The notes: a model not told the origin generated them from the letters alone. A DNA stretch of 64,000 nt from Lacticaseibacillus paracasei subsp. paracasei (GCF_000829035.1 NZ_AP012541.1:310001-374000), one strand, 5' to 3'. Positions 16,321 through 25,825 are shown, counted from the first letter of the stretch. Program-made: numbers and translations.

Positions 16321-17823
16321 ATGAAGATCGAAATGAAGAAGATCACCAAGAGTTTTGGCGCCAATCGGGTCCTTGAAGGCGTTGATTTCACCGTTGAGTC
16401 AGGTGAAGTTCATGCGTTGATGGGCGAAAATGGGGCCGGAAAATCGACCTTGATGAATATTCTGACTGGTTTGTATCAAGCAAACAGTGGCGAGATTCTG
16501 GTGGATGGTCAGCCAACCACGTATTCAGGGCCGATGGAAGCCGAACAGCATGGCATCAGTTTTATTCATCAGGAAATGAATAATTTTCTAGAGATCTCCG
16601 TGGTCGACAACATGTTTTTGAATAAGGAACTGCGCACCAAGTTTGGCTTAATGGACAATAAGGCAATGCGCGAACAGGCGGCACATTATCTTAGTCTGCT
16701 CGGCGCCAAACTTGATGTTGAACAACCAATCGGCAACTTGAGTGTTGGGCGTCAGCAAATGGTTGAAATCGCTAAGTCACTCATGACCGATGCCAAAATT
16801 ATCATCATGGATGAACCGACTGCAGCCTTGACCGAAACGGAAATTGACCAGCTTTTCGGGGTGGTGCGGCGGCTCAAGGAAAAAGGCGTGGGCTTTATCT
16901 ATATCTCACACCGGATGGAAGAAATTTTTGAAATTGCTGACAAAGTTACCGTGATGCGTGATGGTCTGTCAATCACCGAATACGCCACCAAAGATGTCAC
17001 CATGAAACAACTAGTCAAGGACATGGTTGGTCGCGAGATTGACGATTTTTATCCGGATCGTACGCCTGATCACGGGCCAGTGGCGATGGAAGTCAAAGGC
17101 TTGACCGAAAATGGCGTGTTCAAGGATGTCAGCTTTACGGTGCATCAAGGTGAAATTCTTGGTTTTTCAGGATTGATGGGCGCGGGTCGAACGGAGATCA
17201 TGCGGGCAATTTTCGGCATTGATAAATACCAGTCTGGTGAAATTTTATTAGACGGCAAGCCGGTCAAAATTCGCGATCCGCAAGATGCTATTCGCCATAA
17301 CATCGGCTTTTTAACCGAAAATCGGAAAGATGAAGGGCTTATTCTAGAAGATTCGTTGCATGACAATATCGTTTTGCCTTCAATTGATGGCTTCGTCAAA
17401 CATGGCTTAGTGGATGATAAGGCAACAGATGAATTTGTTCGGATGTTAATGAAAAGGCTTACAGTCAAGGCGATGGGACCGGATGTCTCCGCAGGCAGTC
17501 TTAGCGGCGGCAATCAGCAAAAAGTCGTTTTGGCTAAATGGATCGGTTCCGGCTCAAAAGTGTTGATTCTCGATGAACCAACGCGTGGTGTGGATGTCGG
17601 GGCAAAACGCGAAATTTATGACTTGATGAATGAACTAACCGATCGGCACGTGGCGATCATCATGATCTCCAGCGACTTGCCGGAAGTATTGGGCATGAGT
17701 GATCGCATTGCTGTTGTGTATGAAGGCAAAATCACTGGCATTTTAGATGGAAAAACCGCGACGCAAGAGTCGATCATGACACTGGCAACAGGGGGAGTGG
17801 AAGAGCATGCAGGAGCAATCTAA
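16321..17823 (+). CDS. rbsA: Ribose ABC transporter ATPase (two ABC domains)
   Basis: The 500-residue protein energises ribose uptake. Domain 1: Walker A GENGAGKST, signature LSVGRQQM, Walker B IIIMDEPTA. Domain 2: a Walker A loop altered to GLMGAGRTE, as is normal for sugar ATPases of this class, signature LSGGNQQK, Walker B VLILDEPTRGVDVGAKREIY. The ATG at 16321 has TTGGGGGAA upstream; the frame is open further left, but that part lies in the palindromic repeat. The stop overlaps rbsC by 17 bases. Confidence 0.96.
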   Translation: MKIEMKKITKSFGANRVLEGVDFTVESGEVHALMGENGAGKSTLMNILTGLYQANSGEILVDGQPTTYSGPMEAEQHGISFIHQEMNNFLEISVVDNMFLNKELRTKFGLMDNKAMREQAAHYLSLLGAKLDVEQPIGNLSVGRQQMVEIAKSLMTDAKIIIMDEPTAALTETEIDQLFGVVRRLKEKGVGFIYISHRMEEIFEIADKVTVMRDGLSITEYATKDVTMKQLVKDMVGREIDDFYPDRTPDHGPVAMEVKGLTENGVFKDVSFTVHQGEILGFSGLMGAGRTEIMRAIFGIDKYQSGEILLDGKPVKIRDPQDAIRHNIGFLTENRKDEGLILEDSLHDNIVLPSIDGFVKHGLVDDKATDEFVRMLMKRLTVKAMGPDVSAGSLSGGNQQKVVLAKWIGSGSKVLILDEPTRGVDVGAKREIYDLMNELTDRHVAIIMISSDLPEVLGMSDRIAVVYEGKITGILDGKTATQESIMTLATGGVEEHAGAI

Positions 17824-18787
17824 AGCAAAAACAAGTAGCAAAATTGATGTGAAGAAAATATTTAGTCGGCTAGGACCGTTATTGGCACTGGTGGTATTGG
17901 TCATTCTCGTGACGATCATGAGTCCCACCTTTGTATCACCGGCTAACCTATTAAACCTGTTACGGCAAGTCTCGATTAACGCAGTGATTGCCTTCGGGAT
18001 GACCTTCGTGATTTTGACCGGCGGCATTGACTTGTCTGTCGGTTCAATCTTGGCTTTATCAGGGGCAGTCACAGCGTCCATGCTTGCCAGCGGTTTTGCG
18101 GCCCCGCTTGCGTTACTGGCAGGCCTCGTCCTCGGCGCCATTTTCGGCTTGCTGAATGGTATCCTGATCGCTTATGGGAAAGCCGCGCCATTTATTGCGA
18201 CCTTGGCGACCATGACCATTTTCCGTGGGGCCACGTATGTGTTCACCAACGGGAATCCCATCACTGGCGCGAAAATGAACAGCAGTTTCTTATTCCAGTT
18301 CATGGGCCGCGGGTATCTGTTTGGCATTCCATTCCCGATTATCATCATGCTCGTGGCTTACGGTGTGCTATTCGTCCTGCTACACAAGACCTCTTTTGGT
18401 CGGAAAACCTATGCCTTGGGTGGCAATGAAACGGCTGCCCGGATCGCTGGGGTACGCACCAAAATGGTCACCATGCTGATTTACACGATTTCTGGGTTAA
18501 TGGCTGCTATTGCCGGTATCATCCTGACATCACGGTTAAGCTCCGCGCAACCAGATGCCGGGACATCCTACGAAATGGATGCCATCGCCGCTGTCGTCCT
18601 TGGCGGCACATCGCTGGCCGGAGGCAAAGGCCGCATTTTCGGCACGCTGATTGGTGCGTTGATCATCGGCACACTGAACAACGGGATGAACTTACTGGGC
18701 ATTTCTAGTTTCTACCAGCAGATTGTCAAAGGGATCGTGATCTTGATTGCGGTTCTGCTCGATCGCCGGTCTTCTAATAATGGGTAA
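17807..18787 (+). CDS. rbsC: Ribose ABC transporter permease
   Basis: This 326-residue polytopic membrane protein belongs to the BPD_transp_2 family. Seen: PTFVSPANLLNLLRQ, the conserved GMTFVILTGGIDLSVGSI segment, FIATLATMTIFRG, YALGGNETAARIAGV, and VVLGGTSLAGGKGRIFGT. It forms the ribose channel with RbsA and RbsB. The start lies within the end of rbsA behind GGGGGAGTGG, giving translational coupling. Confidence 0.96.
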   Translation: MQEQSKAKTSSKIDVKKIFSRLGPLLALVVLVILVTIMSPTFVSPANLLNLLRQVSINAVIAFGMTFVILTGGIDLSVGSILALSGAVTASMLASGFAAPLALLAGLVLGAIFGLLNGILIAYGKAAPFIATLATMTIFRGATYVFTNGNPITGAKMNSSFLFQFMGRGYLFGIPFPIIIMLVAYGVLFVLLHKTSFGRKTYALGGNETAARIAGVRTKMVTMLIYTISGLMAAIAGIILTSRLSSAQPDAGTSYEMDAIAAVVLGGTSLAGGKGRIFGTLIGALIIGTLNNGMNLLGISSFYQQIVKGIVILIAVLLDRRSSNNG

Positions 18788-18843
18788 CAAAACGTGAGCG
18801 CGGGCTCGCGGCAAAAGACAAAACTCTAGGGGGAGAAATTGAC

Positions 18844-19803
18844 ATGAAACAATCACTCAAACGCTTTTTAATGGTCGCTGTTGTTGCGACGGCAGCTTTA
18901 TTCACCTTAACCGCATGCGGCGGCACAGGACTCAGCTCCAAATCGGACAGCAACACAAAAGTGACCAAGAAAGCGCCCAAAGATCTGAAAGTTGGCGTCT
19001 CACTTTCAACGCTGTCCAATCCATTCTTCGTTTCTGTTCGTAATGGGATCCAAGATTTAGCCAAAAAGAACAAAACCAATGTTCAAGTTTCCGATGCTCA
19101 AAATGATACCGCTAAGCAAAACAGTAACATTGAAGATTTAATTCAAAAGAAGGTTGATGTGCTGATCATCAACCCAGTTGACTCAAGTGCCATTACACCA
19201 GCCGTTAAAGATGCCAATGATGCCGGCATCCCGGTGATCACCGTTGATCGGTCGAGTGACGGCGGTAAAGTTTTGACCTTAGTCGCTTCTAACTCCACAA
19301 AAGGTGGCCAAATGGCGGCTAAGTATATGATCGAAAAACTTGGTAAAGACGCTAAAATTGCTGAATTGCAAGGCATTCCAGGTGCATCCGCAACCCGTGA
19401 ACGTGGTAAAGGGTTCGATGGCGCTGCTAAAGGCAAACTCGATATCGTGTCCAAGCAAACAGCCGGCTTCGACCGCGCTAAAGGGCTGACCGTTACCGAA
19501 AATATTTTGCAGGGTAATGGTGACATTGTCGGTATCTTCTCGCAAAATGATGAAATGGCATTAGGGGCGGTTCAAGCAGTCAAAGCCGCTGGTAAAAAGA
19601 TCACCATTGTCGGGTTCGATGGCGAAGCGGACGGGATTAAAGCCGTTAAGGCCGGCGACATGGCTGCAACGGTTGCCCAGAAGCCAGAAGAAATGGGCCG
19701 ATTGGCTTTACAAGCAGCCTATGATCATTTCAACGGTAAAACGGTGAAGAAGAACGTTGAATCACCATTGTCACTTGTGACAACCGAGGATGCGAACAAG
19801 TAA
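18844..19803 (+). CDS. rbsB: Ribose-binding lipoprotein
   Basis: This 319-residue extracellular binding protein is anchored by a lipoprotein signal peptide with lipobox LTAC (Cys about residue 24). The mature part has the type I periplasmic-binding-protein fold, starting KVGVSLSTLSNPFFVSV, with DVLIINPVDSSAITPAV and GIFSQNDEMALGAVQAVKAAG. It delivers ribose to RbsC. AGGGGGAGA precedes the ATG. An intrinsic terminator follows, probably reducing rbsK transcription. Confidence 0.95.
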   Translation: MKQSLKRFLMVAVVATAALFTLTACGGTGLSSKSDSNTKVTKKAPKDLKVGVSLSTLSNPFFVSVRNGIQDLAKKNKTNVQVSDAQNDTAKQNSNIEDLIQKKVDVLIINPVDSSAITPAVKDANDAGIPVITVDRSSDGGKVLTLVASNSTKGGQMAAKYMIEKLGKDAKIAELQGIPGASATRERGKGFDGAAKGKLDIVSKQTAGFDRAKGLTVTENILQGNGDIVGIFSQNDEMALGAVQAVKAAGKKITIVGFDGEADGIKAVKAGDMAATVAQKPEEMGRLALQAAYDHFNGKTVKKNVESPLSLVTTEDANK

Positions 19804-19851
19804 GCTTCATGCTACGCTTAAAATTAACCGGCACTTTGGTAGTTAAGTTAG

Positions 19852-19883
19852 AAAAGGGGGCCGACTTATCGGCCCTTTTTAAT
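19852..19883 (+). terminator. Terminator between rbsB and rbsK
   Basis: AAAAGGGGGCCGA/TCGGCCCTTTTT hairpin with a T run. rbsK follows 60 bases later on the same strand, so this likely acts as a partial terminator. Confidence 0.75.
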
Positions 19884-19887
19884 TAGA

Positions 19888-19927
19888 GCGTGAGCAGGCC
19901 GTTTTCTGGACGAGCGAGCGCGTTTCA
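19888..19927 (+). repeat. Short remnant of the dispersed palindromic repeat (copy 3)
   Basis: GAGCGTGAGCAGGCCG at the left and GAGCGAGCGCGTTTC at the right match the outermost ends of the larger copies; the middle is missing. It lies between rbsB and rbsK. Confidence 0.5.
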
Positions 19928-19942
19928 ATTGGAGGAAATCTT

Positions 19943-20872
19943 ATGCCTAATCATGTTGTTGTCATCGGCAGTATCAATGTGGATAGCATCTTGCACATTC
20001 AACGGTTGCCACAACCGGGAGAAACGATCAAAATGGACACCTTTTCACAAGCGGCTGGCGGTAAAGGTGCGAATCAAGCAGTTGCGGCTGCGCGTTCGGG
20101 GGCCAAAACCAGTTTTATTGGCCGAGTTGGTGACGATGCCAACGCTGCCTTCATGCGCGGTGAACTTGTCAAGAACCAAATCGACACCCAATATGTGGCG
20201 ACAACGGTTGGCACGCAAACCGGTCAGGCTTACATTTTGCTGCAAGCCTCTGGCCAAAATTCCATTATCATCCAGCATGGCGCTAATTTTGAGGTGACAC
20301 CAGCAGATGTGCAACGAGCAGCCGACTTGATTCAGTCTGCCGACTTTGTGGTCGCGGAATTTGAAACACCGGTGGATGCGACGGCAGAGGCCTTCAAAAT
20401 TGCCAAAGCCGCTGGGAAGATGACCATCTTAAACCCAGCGCCAGCACAGAAGGATTTGCCAGCAGCCTTGCTGAAAAATGTGGATCTCATCGCACCGAAC
20501 GAAACCGAAAGCGAGCTGATCACCGGCATTCCGGTGGTAGATGAAGACAGCATGCGGGCTTCGGCAGCTTATTATCATGAATTAGGCATTCGCGGGGTGA
20601 TCATCACTTTAGGATCAAAAGGCTCCTTCATCTCGCTGGATGGCGAAGCAACCATCGTGCCAGCCTTTAAAGTCAAGGCTGTCGACACCACCGCCGCGGG
20701 CGACACGTTCATTGGTGCCTTGGCAAGCGTCTTGCAGACAGACCTCAAGAACATTGTCACCGCTGCGACCTACGCCAGCATGGCAAGTTCTTTCACGGTT
20801 CAGAAACTTGGCGCCTTCCCGTCCATTCCGATGGGGGATGAGGTGCGGGCGGCGTTAGCGAAAATCAAGTGA
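19943..20872 (+). CDS. rbsK: Ribokinase
   Basis: RbsK phosphorylates D-ribose to ribose 5-phosphate, which enters the pentose phosphate/phosphoketolase pathway. The 309-residue protein has the PfkB signatures: NVDSILHIQRLPQPGETI, the GGKGANQAVAAAR substrate loop, and the C-terminal VDTTAAGDTFIGALA with the catalytic Asp. GGAGGAAATCTT precedes the ATG. It is the last gene of the ribose operon, behind a terminator and a repeat remnant. Confidence 0.96.
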   Translation: MPNHVVVIGSINVDSILHIQRLPQPGETIKMDTFSQAAGGKGANQAVAAARSGAKTSFIGRVGDDANAAFMRGELVKNQIDTQYVATTVGTQTGQAYILLQASGQNSIIIQHGANFEVTPADVQRAADLIQSADFVVAEFETPVDATAEAFKIAKAAGKMTILNPAPAQKDLPAALLKNVDLIAPNETESELITGIPVVDEDSMRASAAYYHELGIRGVIITLGSKGSFISLDGEATIVPAFKVKAVDTTAAGDTFIGALASVLQTDLKNIVTAATYASMASSFTVQKLGAFPSIPMGDEVRAALAKIK

Positions 20873-21252
20873 GGGTATAACGAGTAAATCACTGGAGCAA
20901 AACCTACCTTAATCAAAACAAGAAAGCTGGCAGTCGTGCTTACCTCACACGATTGCCAGCTTTCTTGTTTTAGTTGAACTGAGAGTTGATCTATCGCGCC
21001 CTGATTATACGTTTGGTAGATCTGGCGCTTGGCTTTACCAGCCGTAATTTGCGCGTCCCCACGGCGAATTCGGGCCATCAGTTCCGGGTTACTAAGCAAA
21101 TACATGGTTTCTTCGGTAGCGTCAAAATCGCGTTTGCTCATCACCACAACATTGTCGTCTGGATTCTTGAAAGTGACGACTAATGGGATGGCATCTTCAT
21201 TGACTTGTTTCAGGTGGTCTTTAAGATGCTGCTTAAAGTGATGGTAGCTCAT
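20800..21252 (-). pseudogene. Orphan YefM/Phd-type antitoxin, C-terminus replaced, partner toxin absent
   Basis: The N-terminal part (about 75 residues) is a typical YefM antitoxin: SYHHFKQHLKDHLKQVNEDA, then DDNVVVMSKRDFDATEETMYL and LMARIRRGDAQ. Normal YefM proteins end shortly after this point (85-90 residues) and are followed by a YoeB toxin gene. Here the frame runs on to 150 residues through the terminator at 20915-20972 and into the antisense of rbsK, and no toxin gene is found. The gene has probably lost its native 3' end and toxin by deletion. The DNA-binding half could still be functional. Confidence 0.6.
20915..20972. terminator. Bidirectional terminator between rbsK and the YefM-like gene
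   Basis: AAAACAAGAAAGCTGGCA and TGCCAGCTTTCTTGTTTT pair over 18 bases around a short loop with a second small palindrome (GTCGTGC/CACACGAT region). T runs exist on both strands. Confidence 0.85.
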
Positions 21253-21289
21253 TGCATTCCATGGGGGTCATCCTTACTGTTATTCAAAC

Positions 21290-23281
21290 CTAATAAAGAC
21301 TAGCAACATAAGGCTTCATCGCTGTCACCACATCGTCGCTGCCGGTACCTTCAATCAGAGCTACCGTGAGATAGGTGTTCTTATCAGCATCCATGGCGAC
21401 TAAAAAGCCATTTTCTTTGCCGTCAGTGTCTTGCTTTTGCTTAAGTTCGGCCGTGCCGGTTTTGGCAGCAATGGTGTGGCCGTCAATTGCGAGATTGTGG
21501 GCGGTTCCGGCTTGATCAGAAACCACGTGGGTTAGCGCCGTTTTAACCGTATTAGCTGCGTTGGCCTGCAAGACACTGCTGGTTCGTTTGCCTTTCGTGC
21601 CTTGAATGAGGGTCGGTTGCTGCATGGTGCCGCCATTGGCAATCGTGCTGTACATCGCGGCTTGTTCAATTGGTGACAAGAGGAGCTGCCCTTGACCATA
21701 GGCGGTATCGGCCAAAAGGGTTTCGGAAGCGAGCTTACCAGAGTTTGAAATCTGGGCTTTTTTCATGGTCAGCGGTAAGTCGGCCTGGGTTTTGAAAAGC
21801 GGTGCGAGGCCTTTGAGGTAAGCGGAGGCGCCCATTTTCAGTGCTACTTGGGCGAACCAGATGTTATCGGAATTGACCAAAGCCTGCGTCATGTTTTCAG
21901 AGTCGGCATCGACTGTGCGTGTTACCTTGTAGTCACCCCAGGAGCTGTCTTTTTGCCACTTGAGACCGGAGATGGACTTGGTGGTGTCCGGGGTGATCGT
22001 CTTATTCTGAAGGGCAATCGCTGCCGTCAGCATCTTAAATGTTGAACCGGGAGCATAGCGTTGCGCGAAACGGCTGAGGAATGGTAACGAGGTGTTGTTG
22101 GCATACTTATCATAGTCCGTCTGGCTGATCCCGTTGACAAAGGCGTTTGGATCATAACTTGGCGAGCTTGCTAAAGTCAGTAGTTCGCCATTGGTCGGAT
22201 TCATCGTCACAACACTACCAGCCTTGCCAGCAAGTTGGGTGTAGGCCGTCTTTTGCTGGTTGGCATCAATGGTTAGCTTCAGGCTTTTACCATTAACGGC
22301 TTTTTTAGTTAAAAGCGGGTGAATGTTGTCGCCGTTTTGAATTGAAATCTGACCACCGTCTGTGCCGCGCAGTTGTTTGTCGTAAATTTGTTCCAACCCA
22401 GTTTTGCCAATTTTGCTATTAGCTGTTAGCGTCGGATCTTTGCGAATGTCATCAGCCGTCGCGGTACCGACGTAGCCAATGAGCTGGGCCGCGGCTTCGC
22501 CAAGGGGATAGGTGCGCGAGCCGATCGTCTGATAGGCCGCGCCCGTCATGACTGGTGAATCAGTGACGATTTTGACAGGCACGAAGGTATCATCTGTGAC
22601 CCAAGATTGCTTTAACAAGGTTTCAAGACTAGTGACCTTGACGTCCCACACAGCAGCAATTTTCTCTAAGTTGGCTGTGCGATCGGCACCGGTTCCGAGC
22701 TTACCGGGAACCAGCCCAGCTTGGGTCACATCGCCATTTTTTGCCAGCAACTGGTTATTGCGGTCATAAATCTGGCCACGGGTGGCCGCAATCAGGTCAA
22801 TCTGCACCGTGTCTTGGCCATCCATTGACGGGAAAAGCAGACGTGGCGACCACTGTATTCGCCAGTTATCGCCGACTTTAACAATCGGCGCTTCGTAGTG
22901 TTGCGCACTCAGCTTGCCGATTTTGGTGTTCATGTTGGCCGTAAACGTCAGCTCGTAGGTTTTGCTGTCGTACTTCTTGGTTTTCACGTTAGTAATCTTG
23001 ATATCACTGGCGCCAACCCGATCAAAAACCGCCTGATTGCGCGCCGCTAAAGTTTTGGCCGTATAATGCCAACCAGGTCCAGTCAAGTGGCTGGTATCAA
23101 CTTGTTTAACTGCTTTGTCATATTGGCGCTTAGCAAACGCCTGCGTATAAGTTTGCGCAGTGGCCTGAACCGCGTCAGCTTCGGTTTTGCCTTGATACCA
23201 ATGGTAAAGGCCAAATCCGCCAGCAATGATCACAATCGCCGCGGCCACACCGCCAATAATGGTGAGGGTCGATTTCTTCAT
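21290..23281 (-). CDS. Class B penicillin-binding protein (MecA_N-type, PBP3/PBP2a-like)
   Basis: This 663-residue membrane-anchored D,D-transpeptidase cross-links peptidoglycan. An N-terminal transmembrane anchor (residues 7-27) is followed by a MecA_N/NTF2-like domain (about 33-150), the PBP dimerisation domain (about 160-320, with RGQIYDRNNQLLA) and the transpeptidase domain. Active-site motifs: S413-T-F-K416, S471-D-N473 and K607-T-G609. The architecture is that of PBP3 of Gram-positive bacteria and PBP2a, but resistance cannot be inferred. The GAAA-rich leader starts in the divergent promoter region shared with the efflux operon. Confidence 0.92.
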   Translation of the reverse strand: MKKSTLTIIGGVAAAIVIIAGGFGLYHWYQGKTEADAVQATAQTYTQAFAKRQYDKAVKQVDTSHLTGPGWHYTAKTLAARNQAVFDRVGASDIKITNVKTKKYDSKTYELTFTANMNTKIGKLSAQHYEAPIVKVGDNWRIQWSPRLLFPSMDGQDTVQIDLIAATRGQIYDRNNQLLAKNGDVTQAGLVPGKLGTGADRTANLEKIAAVWDVKVTSLETLLKQSWVTDDTFVPVKIVTDSPVMTGAAYQTIGSRTYPLGEAAAQLIGYVGTATADDIRKDPTLTANSKIGKTGLEQIYDKQLRGTDGGQISIQNGDNIHPLLTKKAVNGKSLKLTIDANQQKTAYTQLAGKAGSVVTMNPTNGELLTLASSPSYDPNAFVNGISQTDYDKYANNTSLPFLSRFAQRYAPGSTFKMLTAAIALQNKTITPDTTKSISGLKWQKDSSWGDYKVTRTVDADSENMTQALVNSDNIWFAQVALKMGASAYLKGLAPLFKTQADLPLTMKKAQISNSGKLASETLLADTAYGQGQLLLSPIEQAAMYSTIANGGTMQQPTLIQGTKGKRTSSVLQANAANTVKTALTHVVSDQAGTAHNLAIDGHTIAAKTGTAELKQKQDTDGKENGFLVAMDADKNTYLTVALIEGTGSDDVVTAMKPYVASLY

Positions 23282-23400
23282 GATAGTTTCCCCATTTCCT
23301 GATTTTGCTCCGTGTATATGGTCATTCTACTCGTTCGAGTATTGTGAAGAAATGGTGGTGAGTTAAATTGGTTGAAAGGTTGGCGTTAAAGATCAGTAAA

Positions 23401-23434
23401 TTTGCTTGCGCAAGCAAATAAAACAGCCTATAAT
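23401..23434 (+). promoter_or_regulatory. Promoter with palindromic operator for the MFS/MarR operon
   Basis: TTTGCTTGCGCAAGCAAA (23401-23418) is a perfect 18-base palindrome. Within it TTGCGC (23406) forms a -35, 17 bases before TATAAT (23429-23434). A repressor bound here would block RNA polymerase. The MarR regulator encoded as second gene of the operon is the obvious candidate (inference). Confidence 0.7.
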
Positions 23435-23455
23435 ACTTCACAGGGAGGTGAGTGA

Positions 23456-24838
23456 TTGTTCAAACGCTGGCTCATACTCATCACACTTGGTTTATTCTTC
23501 TTTATGGTGATTATTGATGGCACCATTGTTGTCGTTGCGGTACCGACCATCGCCTCGGCTTTGGCGGTGAGTCCGAGTCAGGTGAACTTGTTGCTGACGG
23601 TTTATCTCACCACGATCAGCGTTTGCCTGTTGTTCTTTGGTCAGTTGGCTGATCAATATGGCCGAACGCGGCTGTTCATCTGGGGCACCTATCTGTTTCT
23701 GATTGGCTCTGGGTTGGCTGGTTTTGGCGTTAACTTTCAGTTGATATTGGCCGCCCGAGTAGTGCAGGCAGTGGGTGCTAGTATGACCATGGCCACGAGT
23801 TATGCGATTGTTGCGGACGTTTTCCCACCCGCCATTTTGGGCCGTGCGCTGGGCATTGAATCGATCTTCATTTCAGCCGGCGCACTGGCCGGCCCTGGGA
23901 TCGGTGGCCTGATCCTGAGTCAGTTGCCGTGGGGCTACATTTTCTGGGTGAACTTGCCGATTGGTATCGTGTGTTTGCTAGTCGAATGGGCGGTTTTTCC
24001 GCGAACACACGCACCCTCTGGGAAAAGGGGCGTCGATGGCCGCAGCTTCCTTCAATTGATTGTGATTGGCGGGTTGTTGTTGCTCATCCAGATCAACAAG
24101 CAACCGTTGTTCACCGGAATTCTGGTCATTTTGATTGGCAGCTGCGCCTATTGGTTTTGGCGTCACGAGCGGCAGACTGATCAAGCAATGCTTGATACTC
24201 GGTTGTTCAGCAACCAGCGCTTTTCACGGAATTTAGCGGCTTCGTTTTTGAACTATGTTGCGGCTTATTTTTTTACGCTGCTCGCACCGATTTATCTACA
24301 GTTGATGCTACGCTTGCCAGTGGCCTTGTCTGGGTATTTGTTGATGCTGACACCACTTGTTTCGTTGGCTGCCAATCCAGTGGCTGGGGTGCTTAGTGAC
24401 CGCTTTGATCGCCAGCGACTCATGCGAATCGGCTTGCTGATGCTGGTTCTGACGAATGTGGCCTTTGCCTTGCTGCCTCATCAAACGACAATTTGGCCGT
24501 TTGTTATCGTGTCAGTCGCGTTTGCGGTTGGCACAGCGCTGTTCACGAATCCTAACAGTGTCGTGTTGATGCAAAGTGTCGATGCGACCATGCGGGGGCA
24601 GGTTGGCGCGGCCACTTCACTTGCTAGACAGTTGGGGATGAGTATCGGTAGCGCGGTTGCCGGTTTAGTGTTCTATCAAACCCTCGGGATCGTCAGCCCG
24701 CACACTACCGCCGTCCACGCCGCTCCGCAAGCTTTGTTCGTTGCGCAGGGTGTCAGCTTCATGCTAGCAGCTGCTCTGTTTTTCATCGCCGTCATGTTGT
24801 TACGAAAGAAGGTAGAAAATGCCAAAAGAACCGGATGA
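23456..24838 (+). CDS. MFS drug:proton antiporter, DHA2 (EmrB/QacA) type
   Basis: The 460-residue membrane protein has about fourteen hydrophobic helices. The family motifs are present: D-I/G-T-I-V in VIIDGTIVVVAVP (motif D1), LADQYGRTRLF (motif A) and ESIFISAGALAGPGIGGLI (motif C, antiporter signature). It likely exports hydrophobic or cationic compounds. The TTG start has GGGAGGTG 7 bases upstream. It overlaps the MarR gene by 20 bases and is probably derepressed by its own substrate. Confidence 0.9.
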   Translation: MFKRWLILITLGLFFFMVIIDGTIVVVAVPTIASALAVSPSQVNLLLTVYLTTISVCLLFFGQLADQYGRTRLFIWGTYLFLIGSGLAGFGVNFQLILAARVVQAVGASMTMATSYAIVADVFPPAILGRALGIESIFISAGALAGPGIGGLILSQLPWGYIFWVNLPIGIVCLLVEWAVFPRTHAPSGKRGVDGRSFLQLIVIGGLLLLIQINKQPLFTGILVILIGSCAYWFWRHERQTDQAMLDTRLFSNQRFSRNLAASFLNYVAAYFFTLLAPIYLQLMLRLPVALSGYLLMLTPLVSLAANPVAGVLSDRFDRQRLMRIGLLMLVLTNVAFALLPHQTTIWPFVIVSVAFAVGTALFTNPNSVVLMQSVDATMRGQVGAATSLARQLGMSIGSAVAGLVFYQTLGIVSPHTTAVHAAPQALFVAQGVSFMLAAALFFIAVMLLRKKVENAKRTG

Positions 24839-25253
24839 ATTGCTTTCAAGAGTCAATATCCTAGCGCGCCACATTCAACACGACTTGGATGTTGCGTTAG
24901 CGCCAACCACGCTCAGTGCGAGTAACTATTACTTTATCTTGAAGCTTGGCAAAGTCGATGAAATGCGGCAGGAAACACTTTTTAAAACGATTCACCTTAA
25001 TCCCAGCAACGTCACACGCCGATTGGCCCAGCTGATTGCGTTGGGACTCGTCGCAAAACGCCGATCCGACGAGGACAAACGTGCTTGGATTATCAGCCTC
25101 ACGCCAAAAGGCCGGCGCTTGATCCCGATGGTGACGCAAATTGTGGCCGATTATGAAGCCACTTTGACAGCAAAACTGTCTGAAGCTAACAAAATTGAAT
25201 TTGTCAGGATGCTTGATGTGCTTAACGAAACTGAAAAGGGGTCGGAATTTTGA
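24819..25253 (+). CDS. MarR-family transcriptional regulator
   Basis: The 144-residue winged-helix protein has the MarR pattern: a dimerisation helix, the recognition helix region LFKTIHLNPSNVTRRLAQLI, the wing with KRRSDEDKRAWIISLTPKG (the D-x-R signature of the family), and a C-terminal dimerisation helix. Overlap with the MFS gene and the palindrome in the shared promoter indicate autoregulation and control of the exporter. Confidence 0.92.
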   Translation: MPKEPDELLSRVNILARHIQHDLDVALAPTTLSASNYYFILKLGKVDEMRQETLFKTIHLNPSNVTRRLAQLIALGLVAKRRSDEDKRAWIISLTPKGRRLIPMVTQIVADYEATLTAKLSEANKIEFVRMLDVLNETEKGSEF

Positions 25254-25813
25254 AAAACGATATGATGGCTTTATTGCCAATTCCTGAAGATTATCACGTG
25301 GTTCAAACAGACGTCCGCAAGCGAAATAAAGTGCAGGTGACGGTGGACCGTTACCAAAACGATGATGAAGTGACCCCGAATAACAAGCATCTGACACTTG
25401 TGACTGATAGAAACGGCAACTTGATCAGTTTTAATGCCAGCACCTTCAAAAATGGCGGTAAACTGCCGTCACCTGATAAAGCGCTACGCCAGGCGATAAC
25501 GTTATTTAGTCAGTTAGATCAAAATTATGCAGATGGTTTAAGCTACATGCGAACCGAGCAGCAAGAGCGCCATTATGAAGATAACGGGATGCAGGTCAGC
25601 GTGCCAGTTTACTGGATCAAGTTTGCCCATCGCAACGGTTCCTATAACTGGGTCACCATCGGGCCAGACAACCAGATTATTGAAATTGAGCGCGAGTCGT
25701 TTTGGGATTACTTCAGAAATCGACGGGCAACCGAAATGTGGAACTACGATAATTGGGTTTTGGCGCGACAAGGCAAGATCCCACAATTAGCAGCACCTGA
25801 TGCCTTAGCGTAA
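25250..25813 (+). CDS. Conserved hypothetical protein, possibly PepSY/YcdB-like
   Basis: The 187-residue soluble protein starts at TTG 25250 within the MarR stop codon (TTGA overlap), so it is co-translated with the efflux regulator. No signal peptide. A segment with a PepSY-like feel is visible: DKALRQAITLFSQLD, then strands ending VYWIKFAHRNGSYNWVTIG and IIEIERESFWDYF. I do not firmly recognise the family and propose no reaction. The tight coupling suggests a part in the same stress response. Confidence 0.6.
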   Translation: MKNDMMALLPIPEDYHVVQTDVRKRNKVQVTVDRYQNDDEVTPNNKHLTLVTDRNGNLISFNASTFKNGGKLPSPDKALRQAITLFSQLDQNYADGLSYMRTEQQERHYEDNGMQVSVPVYWIKFAHRNGSYNWVTIGPDNQIIEIERESFWDYFRNRRATEMWNYDNWVLARQGKIPQLAAPDALA

Positions 25814-25825
25814 AGAGGTGACCGA

